Assembly (NCBI RefSeq): GCF_900100485.1
Contig: NZ_FNDH01000001.1
Span: forward strand, 1 to 41,680
Length of the DNA: 41,680 nucleotides
Source: Nitrosomonas sp. Nm132
GTDB lineage: Bacteria > Pseudomonadota > Gammaproteobacteria > Burkholderiales > Nitrosomonadaceae
Direction: 5' to 3'
Each line of letters starts with the position of its first letter. Positions within the stretch are counted from its first letter, which is position 1. The notes below the pieces were generated by a model. That model had not been told where the DNA came from and did not search any database. It was given only the letters and a program-made list of their open reading frames with translations. Below are positions 35,365 through 41,680 of this stretch, piece after piece. The position numbers were made by a program, and so were the translations under genes.

Positions 35365-36846
35365 CTAGAATTTCAGGGTAGCCATGGTATACCCATAATT
35401 GGTATCAGCTTTTTCAGGACCGTTCGGTACTTTGTCAAAGTAATCACCTTTGAATATATGGCTATACCCTATATCAAAGCTCACGCGTTTTAAAAAGCTC
35501 CACTGGGGATCCCATCCTACGCTGATATCCAGCATATTCCCCAAGAAGCTACCTGACCGACCGGTTCGGTCTTGCAGGCCGCTGCCTACATATGCGCCAT
35601 GTTTATCCGCTAACCAATACGCACGGTGTGACATCATGAGTCTAACATTAGGAACGGGTAAAAGCACCGCACGAAAGCCTGCGGGTGAGAAAAGATTGGA
35701 AGGAAAAAATGGTCCAAACATTCCGGTAGGGCCATACTCTACGCGGCGTTTTGCATACAGAATATCAAAATTTTTCCTTGGGTCAGGATCTCCTGATGCA
35801 TAATCAAACAGGTAGATCAACCTGAAAGGCATTGCCGTTTCGAAGCTATATCCTATTTCTCCGTGATGGCGATGCGCGAAAATATCGATGTCTTGGGTGT
35901 CCCCAAACTGATACATGGACTCAATTTCATAATCGAAATTGCCTTTGACAGGCTTGGCAAATAACCTGAAACCGGGAGTAGATAAATTACGTTGCCTGAC
36001 ATTATTACTTTCATTTAGTTGAAACCAATATACGTCTACATTAGCCCAGCGCAAATCACGGTTGGTAATATGTGCGCCTGAAAAATAAGTTTCGGGCGTA
36101 TTCCAATCCAAATGCGTCACTTCCCGATTGACAGGGCGGGTGCCAAATACATGAAAACCCCATTTCTCTTTATCGTTGCCTAACGAAAATCGTATTCCAT
36201 CAAAAGTAGGTGTAAAAGGCCCCCATCGATGCCCCCCGACCAAGCGTGATTCCCCATATTCCAGAATCATGCGCCCGACTTCAAATTTTGCGCCATATCC
36301 CGTTCCCAGAAAATCCTTGGACAATAGATCGAGGTGAAGCTGGGAGAAATCAAAATGGTTGGCAAAAGCCGGTGAGTGATCTTGTCCAAAATTCGCCAGT
36401 GGCGCACGGAAATCGGTCAGTTCAAGCGTGAACCGGAAAGGATCAATAATATTCTGAACTTCGAACAAGAATCTTGTCCGTTGATGGATCTGATCATTAA
36501 AACCCGGAATGGCTCTGGTAAAGCCATGATCATACACGTCGTAGCGTGTTCGGTGCTCAATGGCCAAATTAAGCCAATCTGGCGCCATGGCAGCAAGCGG
36601 CGTTTTATGGTTCTCCATAAGATCGGTTAATCTATCAAAATCAAACCGGGTACGTCCCACGGTTTCTTCCGCACTGAATGGCGCCCCATTGGGCGCAGTA
36701 TTGTTTCTGACAATAATTGATGATTTCTCAGCTTTCACTGCCTCGGTATTTTTCGCTTCCGCAGCGAGTGTGATGTTACCTCCCATGAAACATCCAATAA
36801 TGGATGAGATCGCAAGCAAGTTATTTGTATATTTTCTTCGCATCAT
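35365..36846 (-). CDS. AlgE-like outer-membrane protein (alginate export family)
   Basis: 493 residues: signal peptide (cleavage after TLA-A near 28), a low-complexity linker, then alternating aromatic beta-strand sequence and a C-terminal Phe, as required by the Bam machinery. Phrases such as WLNLAIEHRTRYDVYD, LELTDFRAPLANFG and FRLIYLFDYASGDPDP match the alginate-export family (PF13372), 18-strand barrels. Members with no alginate operon are common, so the cargo may be another polysaccharide or small molecule. The two Met codons at the start are both preceded by AAGG-type sites. Repeat L lies 61 nt upstream. Confidence 0.85.
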   Translation of the reverse strand: MMRRKYTNNLLAISSIIGCFMGGNITLAAEAKNTEAVKAEKSSIIVRNNTAPNGAPFSAEETVGRTRFDFDRLTDLMENHKTPLAAMAPDWLNLAIEHRTRYDVYDHGFTRAIPGFNDQIHQRTRFLFEVQNIIDPFRFTLELTDFRAPLANFGQDHSPAFANHFDFSQLHLDLLSKDFLGTGYGAKFEVGRMILEYGESRLVGGHRWGPFTPTFDGIRFSLGNDKEKWGFHVFGTRPVNREVTHLDWNTPETYFSGAHITNRDLRWANVDVYWFQLNESNNVRQRNLSTPGFRLFAKPVKGNFDYEIESMYQFGDTQDIDIFAHRHHGEIGYSFETAMPFRLIYLFDYASGDPDPRKNFDILYAKRRVEYGPTGMFGPFFPSNLFSPAGFRAVLLPVPNVRLMMSHRAYWLADKHGAYVGSGLQDRTGRSGSFLGNMLDISVGWDPQWSFLKRVSFDIGYSHIFKGDYFDKVPNGPEKADTNYGYTMATLKF

Positions 36847-36906
36847 TACCTTACACTCTCCTTTAAAATCGAGAAATCCAAGAAATATTGGTTATTCATG
36901 GATTTG

Positions 36907-37075
36907 ATTACCCGAATATTTCATAAATTGGCACGTGCCCTCACTTGCCTTTTGATTAATAAGAAAGATTTTGCTCAGTCGGGTGTATGAGTCACTGCAC
37001 CCCTCTTTCTCAAAACTTCCCTATTAATCAAAATCCTGTGTGATCATCACGCGAATTTATGAAATATTCGGGTTA
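36907..37075 (-). repeat. Palindromic element copy L, full size
   Basis: Reverse orientation. The left flank is ATTA and the right TTAA, so the target repeat has changed by two bases. It carries CTGTGTGATCATCACGC, one base off the usual hairpin. It ends 61 nt upstream of the AlgE-like gene and is in its sense. Confidence 0.93.
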
Positions 37076-37832
37076 ATTCTAAAATTGCAATCAACAGTTA
37101 ATGCGCACAAGCTAACGGAATTAATGCCAGTCTATGAAGAATCAGAAAATAATTGAGAATTTAGCAAGGTGAAGATGAGAAACGCTTGTCTCGTCATGAC
37201 TATTCTGTAATGCGACATACCATCGCTATATTGCTGATATTTGGTGGTTCTACTGCTCTGCATTTTGCTCCCCCCCTCTAAAAGGTAGCTTTCCTACGCA
37301 TAAAATTTGCCCACAAGGCCATAGATTAATTAATGCAGGCAAATCAACTGCTTATCTCAAATAAAAATAATATGCAAGATTTCCCTTATCTTGCGTGCCG
37401 GGATGTTTTGTTGGAAACAGTGTAACTCTCGGAAAGTAAAAATTTTGTGATGCCTTGCCGGAATATGCCTATGAACTATTTTCAGGTTAATCCGAGTATG
37501 CGGAGAGTCGGCCCCGATCCCCTTGTGATCCCCTGAAAATAGTTTGGTTGCTCCCTACATTCTCTATAAATGACTTGACCATGCCATCATTACTCGGTAC
37601 GGTAATAACAGGAAATGCTTGCATTAACCATTATTTCCAAGGTTTTATTTTCCTCATAGCTATCTAATTCTGAATAGGTCGTTATCTGGGTTGGCTAGCA
37701 GGAGAGGAAAATCTCCGGGAAATTAGACAATCACGACTTTCAGCTTTCAGCACTTTCAACGCTTGACGCAGGCAAAACTTGATAAAAAGTTTCCAATTAA
37801 GCCCGCGCTGAAAGGTGTGCGATGAAGTTTCA
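37076..37832. other. 757-bp gene-free region
   Basis: The longest stretch without a credible gene in the window. It is AT-rich. It contains the inverted repeat at 37474-37544; otherwise no RNA gene, terminator or ORF with a ribosome site was seen. Confidence 0.5.
37474..37544. repeat. 71-bp inverted-repeat element
   Basis: AACTATTTTCAGG and CCTGAAAATAGTT, perfect 13-bp arms, enclose 45 bases that are GC-richer than the surroundings. No other copy was seen here. It may be a small mobile element, an IS relic, or a structured RNA. Confidence 0.55.
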
Positions 37833-38002
37833 TTAACCCGAATATTTCATAAATTCGCGTGATGATCACGCAGGATTTTGATTAATAGGGAAGTTTTGAG
37901 AAAGAGGGGTGTAGTGACTCATACACCCGACTGAGCAAAATCTTTCTTATTAATCAAAAGGCAAGTGAGGGCACGTGCCAATTTATGAAATATTCGGGTT
38001 AA
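37833..38002 (+). repeat. Palindromic element copy M, full size
   Basis: 170 bp with TTAA at both ends (core 37837-37998), close to the consensus. It ends 131 nt upstream of the treS-mak start codon, in its sense. Confidence 0.95.
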
Positions 38003-38081
38003 CTGCCCAGGCTAGCGCCAGATGGCAACAAGCTGGGCAAAAGATGGATGCTTCGGCAAATCAACTGCAAAAATAATCTCT

Positions 38082-38103
38082 ATTAGAGCGCTACCGCTCT
38101 AAT
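38082..38103. promoter_or_regulatory. Operator-like palindrome before treS-mak
   Basis: ATTAGAGCG-CTAC-CGCTCTAAT, a perfect 9-bp inverted repeat, 30 nt before the ATG. Position and symmetry suit an operator or a 5'-UTR hairpin. No regulator can be named. Confidence 0.45.
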
Positions 38104-38133
38104 GCGTCGATTGACTGGTAATAGGAAGGATCT

Positions 38134-41100
38134 ATGAGTATCACAGAGGATATTCTCTGGTATAAAGATGCCATCATTTATCAATTACATGTGCGCGCTT
38201 ACTGTGACAGCAATGGCGATGGCATCGGTGATTTTGCCGGATTGACCTCCAAGCTGGACTACTTGAAAGAGCTGGGGATCAATACGCTCTGGTTGCTGCC
38301 GTTTTACCCCTCACCCTTGCGCGATGATGGTTACGACATCTCGGACTACCGCGGCATTCATTCCAATTACGGCACACTGGCCGACTTTCGCACCTTTCTG
38401 CACGAAGCCCACCAACGCGACCTCAAAGTCATTACCGAACTGGTCATCAACCATACCTCGGATCAGCATCCCTGGTTTCAGGCGGCGCGCGTGGCTCCCC
38501 CAGCTTCCGCCAAACGCAACTATTACGTCTGGAGCCAGACCGTCAAGAAATACGAGGAAACACGCATCATTTTCACTGATACAGAGAAATCCAACTGGGC
38601 GTGGGATGAAGTCGCAAAAGCGTATTACTGGCACCGCTTCTTTTCACATCAACCGGATCTCAATTTTGCTAATCCGCATGTCGTCGAGGCCGTGCTGCGG
38701 GCCATGCGCTTCTGGTTCGACATGGGAGTAGATGGCATGCGGCTGGATGCCATTCCCTACCTGTGCGAGCGCGATGGCACCAGCAATGAAAATCTTCCCG
38801 AAACCCACGCCATCATCAAGCATTTGCGTGCCGAACTGGATCAGCATTATACCAACCGCATCTTCCTCGCTGAGGCTAATCAATGGCCGGAGGATGTGCG
38901 CGAATATTTCGGCGATGGCGATGAATGTCACATGGCTTTTCATTTTCCGTTGATGCCGCGCATTTTTATGGCAGTGGCCCAGGAAGATCGCCATCCCATC
39001 ATCGAAATACTGGCACAAACCCCGGAGATTCCAGAGAATTGCCAATGGGCCGTGTTTCTGCGTAATCACGATGAATTGACCCTGGAGATGGTCACCGATC
39101 GCGAGCGCGATTACATGTACCTCACTTATGCATCCGATCCGCGCGCGCGGCTCAACTTAGGCATCCGGCGCCGGCTGGCGCCGCTGATGGAAGGCAGCCG
39201 GGCCAAGATTGAGCTAATGTACAGCCTGCTGCTGTCCATGCCGGGTGCCCCCATTATTTATTATGGTGATGAAATCGGCATGGGTGACAACATCTATCTC
39301 GGCGACCGCAATGGCGTGCGCACGCCGATGCAATGGAGTCCCGATCGCAATGCAGGATTTTCCCGGGCCGATCCGCAGCGGCTATATCTGCCGCCCATCA
39401 TGGATCCGCTCTATGGCTATGAAGCTGTCAATGTGGAAGCGCAAAACCGCAACGCGAGTTCATTACTTAACTGGATGCGGCGCCTGATTACCACGCGCAA
39501 AGCACAGAAAGCCTTCGGCTGTGGCTCCATCAAATTTTTGCATCCGGGCAATCGCAAGATACTGGCCTATCTGCGCGAATACCAGGACGAGAGCATTTTA
39601 TGTGTGGCCAATCTCGCCAACAGCGCTCAGCCAGTTGAGCTGAATCTCGCTGCGTACAAAGGCCGCGTTCCTGTCGAATTAATGGGGCGCACCACCTTCC
39701 CTGCCATTGGTGAGCTGCCTTATTTACTGAGCCTACCCAGTTACAGTTTTTACTGGTTCCATCTGGCCACCGATGTGGAAGCCCCTGTCTGGCATCTGGA
39801 CAAACTCCCCCGTGAATTATTGCCGGTACTGATCCTACCTGAAGGATTGCTGAGTGCGTTGATGGCCAAGCCTGCAGGTGTGGTAACGGATGTCCTTGCC
39901 CGCAAGCCCCGCGCACAGCTGGAAACCGAAATATTGCCACCCTTTCTTGTTACTCAGCGCTGGTTCGCAGGAGCAGGACAACCCATCACAAAGTTGGAAT
40001 TAGACTTGAATCAAACCTGGAAAACCACTGAAGGCAAAGGATGGTTGCCATTGTTGGTCAAACTCCTGTTCGATTCGGGTGCAACACAGAACTACTTTCT
40101 ACCGCTGGGCCTGATGCTCGGGGAAGCTGCCGATCAGCACTATCATGCCTTGTCGCCGTGGATGCTGGCCAAGGTCAGGCAACGTGCGCGCGAAGGCATA
40201 CTCTATGATGCCTTGGGTGAAGATGCCTTTTGCCGCTTCCTGCTGGATGCCATCGTGACAGAGATGCGTCTCCCCTTTGCCTCGGGTGAAATGGTATTTT
40301 CCAGAACCTCAGCATTCCCGGCGCTACCGGAAACAGTGGAGATCATCCGGCCGGGAGTGGAACAGAGCAATACTTCCATTGTTTATGGCGACCAGGCTAT
40401 TCTCAAGGTCTACCGGCGCGTGCAAGAAGGCATCAATCCAGAACTGGAAATGGGGCGGTTTCTGACTGAAATATCACCGTGCCCGAGTGTACCTCCTTTG
40501 GCTGGCAGTCTGGAGTATCATGCCCATGATACCGTCACTGCGATTGCAGTACTGCACCGGTTTGTACCGAACCAGGGCACCTTCTGGAACTACACGCAAG
40601 ACTACTTAGGCCGCCACTTCAAATTGTGCGTGGATGAACCCGAGCACGCCCGTGAGGCTGAAGTGCATGCAGTCTACCTGGTACAGATGGAAACGCTCGG
40701 ACGGCGCACGGCAGAATTGCATCAGGCATTGGCCAAGACCACAGGCAATGCTGCCTTTGACCCTGAGATCCAGCCGGTCAGCGAAATTACCGCTCAGGCG
40801 GCGCAGTTACGGATAAATCTTGCCACTGTTTTCGACAAACTGGAACAGGCATTATTACACCTCTCTGAACCGTCACGCGGGATTTGTGAACGCTTGCTCA
40901 GTCAGCGGCCACGTATCCTGGATCGCATTGCCTATGCACTGCCAGATGAACCTCCTTTATATAAAATCCGCATCCATGGTCATTATCACCTTGACCAGAT
41001 ATTACTCACTCATAACGATTTCACGATCACTGATTTCGAAGGCGACCCTGAACAATCGTTAGAAGCACGGCGTACCAAGCAATCTCCCCTCAAAGACCTT

Positions 41101-41451
41101 GCGGGAATGTGTTACTCACTGTCTGCCGCAGCGCGGCAAGCACTCAGCCGGCATCTTGCTGAACGTATTGATCACCGTGACTTGCTGGAAATCTATGCGC
41201 ATCAGTGGGAACAGACGGCTACCGATGCTTTTCTATCTGGCTACCGGGCAGCGATAGCGGGATACTGCGCTTATCCAGCCGAACCGGCACAGGAACAAAA
41301 ACTGCTTGAGCTGTTCCTGCTGGAGAGAATACTGGATGAACTGGATAAATCCCTGGCTGAACAGTCTACCTGGCTGGAATCTGCAATGCTGATCCTGCTC
41401 AACTTAATCGGGCAAGCCATGCTCTCTTCTGGAGGTGATACCCATGCCTAA
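38134..41451 (+). CDS. treS: Trehalose synthase fused to maltokinase
   Basis: A 1105-residue two-domain enzyme. Residues 1 to about 545 are a GH13 TreS that interconverts maltose and trehalose: nucleophile Asp205 in [10 protein letters not shown], acid/base Glu247 in LAEANQW, and Asp313 in RNHDE. Residues about 580-1105 are a Mak/Pep2 maltokinase, which phosphorylates maltose to maltose-1-phosphate: [12 protein letters not shown] opens it, [21 protein letters not shown] is in the N-lobe, and [18 protein letters not shown] is the catalytic and metal-binding segment. Maltose-1-P is the substrate of GlgE in alpha-glucan synthesis. AAGGA precedes the ATG. The end overlaps glgC by 8 nt. Confidence 0.96.
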   Translation: MSITEDILWYKDAIIYQLHVRAYCDSNGDGIGDFAGLTSKLDYLKELGINTLWLLPFYPSPLRDDGYDISDYRGIHSNYGTLADFRTFLHEAHQRDLKVITELVINHTSDQHPWFQAARVAPPASAKRNYYVWSQTVKKYEETRIIFTDTEKSNWAWDEVAKAYYWHRFFSHQPDLNFANPHVVEAVLRAMRFWFDMGVDGMRLDAIPYLCERDGTSNENLPETHAIIKHLRAELDQHYTNRIFLAEANQWPEDVREYFGDGDECHMAFHFPLMPRIFMAVAQEDRHPIIEILAQTPEIPENCQWAVFLRNHDELTLEMVTDRERDYMYLTYASDPRARLNLGIRRRLAPLMEGSRAKIELMYSLLLSMPGAPIIYYGDEIGMGDNIYLGDRNGVRTPMQWSPDRNAGFSRADPQRLYLPPIMDPLYGYEAVNVEAQNRNASSLLNWMRRLITTRKAQKAFGCGSIKFLHPGNRKILAYLREYQDESILCVANLANSAQPVELNLAAYKGRVPVELMGRTTFPAIGELPYLLSLPSYSFYWFHLATDVEAPVWHLDKLPRELLPVLILPEGLLSALMAKPAGVVTDVLARKPRAQLETEILPPFLVTQRWFAGAGQPITKLELDLNQTWKTTEGKGWLPLLVKLLFDSGATQNYFLPLGLMLGEAADQHYHALSPWMLAKVRQRAREGILYDALGEDAFCRFLLDAIVTEMRLPFASGEMVFSRTSAFPALPETVEIIRPGVEQSNTSIVYGDQAILKVYRRVQEGINPELEMGRFLTEISPCPSVPPLAGSLEYHAHDTVTAIAVLHRFVPNQGTFWNYTQDYLGRHFKLCVDEPEHAREAEVHAVYLVQMETLGRRTAELHQALAKTTGNAAFDPEIQPVSEITAQAAQLRINLATVFDKLEQALLHLSEPSRGICERLLSQRPRILDRIAYALPDEPPLYKIRIHGHYHLDQILLTHNDFTITDFEGDPEQSLEARRTKQSPLKDLAGMCYSLSAAARQALSRHLAERIDHRDLLEIYAHQWEQTATDAFLSGYRAAIAGYCAYPAEPAQEQKLLELFLLERILDELDKSLAEQSTWLESAMLILLNLIGQAMLSSGGDTHA

Positions 41452-41680
41452 TCCGAAAATACTGGCAATGGTGATGGCAGGTGGCGAAGGTAAACGCCTT
41501 TACCCGCTTACCTGCGAACGTTCCAAACCTTCGGTGCCTTTTGGAGGCCGCTACCGTATCGTTGATTTCGTGCTGTCCAACCTGGTGAACTCTCATATCT
41601 TTGCGATCTATTTGCTGGTGCAGTACAAATCGCAGTCGCTGATCGAGCATATTCGCCGTTCCTGGGGGTTGACACCCATT
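41444..41680 (+). CDS. glgC: Glucose-1-phosphate adenylyltransferase (5' part, runs off the window)
   Basis: The first 79 codons. Visible parts are [16 protein letters not shown] (nucleotide-binding loop), [19 protein letters not shown] and the [10 protein letters not shown] helix, all standard for ADP-glucose pyrophosphorylase, which makes ADP-glucose for glycogen. The ATG at 41444 overlaps the treS-mak stop by 8 nt, with GGAGG upstream, so the two are translationally coupled. Remainder lies beyond the window. Confidence 0.95.
   Translation, partial: MPNPKILAMVMAGGEGKRLYPLTCERSKPSVPFGGRYRIVDFVLSNLVNSHIFAIYLLVQYKSQSLIEHIRRSWGLTPI

Noticed and set aside
35067..35493. Opposed ORFs of 94 and 97 codons between dedA and the AlgE-like gene
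   Set aside because: Both overlap real genes at one end, have no ribosome site and resemble no family; probably shadows of the sequence between convergent genes.
1483..38002. CRISPR array made by the repeated 170-bp units
   Set aside because: Units are far apart, in both orientations, much longer than CRISPR repeats, and no cas genes are present.

Overview
The window reads as chromosomal DNA of a betaproteobacterium, most plausibly a member of the Nitrosomonadaceae (Nitrosomonas-like). This is inferred from the gene set (lptC-lptA-lptB-rpoN, clsB with its EEP partner, a bifunctional phosphoketolase with glycogen and polyphosphate genes) and from the many dispersed repeats. No ammonia-oxidation gene lies inside the window, so the assignment is an inference. 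No rRNA, tRNA or CRISPR array was seen.

Layout. 1-5.1 kb is a decayed accessory strip: a secreted beta-propeller protein, a ruined group II intron reverse transcriptase, a WecA-type sugar-phosphate transferase, and the 3' end of an IS200-type transposase. 5.2-16.9 kb is a tightly packed, GC-rich, leftward operon: phosphoketolase, LOG-family protein, glycogen phosphorylase, debranching enzyme, acetate kinase, SulP transporter, PPK2. Several of its genes overlap. It looks like one module that turns glycogen and polyphosphate into acetyl phosphate and ATP. 17-23.4 kb holds a glycine-zipper protein, a Tat-exported beta-carbonic anhydrase, a small membrane protein, an AI-2E family permease, a ketopantoate reductase-like protein and doubtful ORFs. 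24-31 kb is housekeeping: rpoN, lptB, lptA, lptC (leftward), then nadA, an EEP-family protein and clsB (rightward). 31-37 kb carries a DUF3750 protein, a Sel1/SLT lytic transglycosylase, a DUF4389 protein, a DedA protein and an AlgE-like outer-membrane protein. The right end has a fused trehalose synthase-maltokinase and the start of glgC, which links trehalose and maltose to glycogen synthesis.

The most striking content is a family of non-coding palindromic elements. There are thirteen copies in 41.7 kb, in three size classes: nine of about 170 bp, two of about 56 bp and two of 31 bp. They share 19-bp terminal inverted repeats starting CCCGAATATTTCATAAATT and are flanked by TTAA or CTAA. One copy sits inside the group II intron reverse transcriptase with a CTAA duplication on each side; removing it rejoins the two halves of the protein. 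That is direct evidence of mobility and of a 4-bp target duplication. Seven of the nine full-size copies lie in the 5' flank of a gene. A second, unrelated dispersed motif of about 47 bp, containing TACGTG-N4-CACGTA, occurs upstream of three or four genes in the same relative orientation. It looks like a shared operator or promoter.
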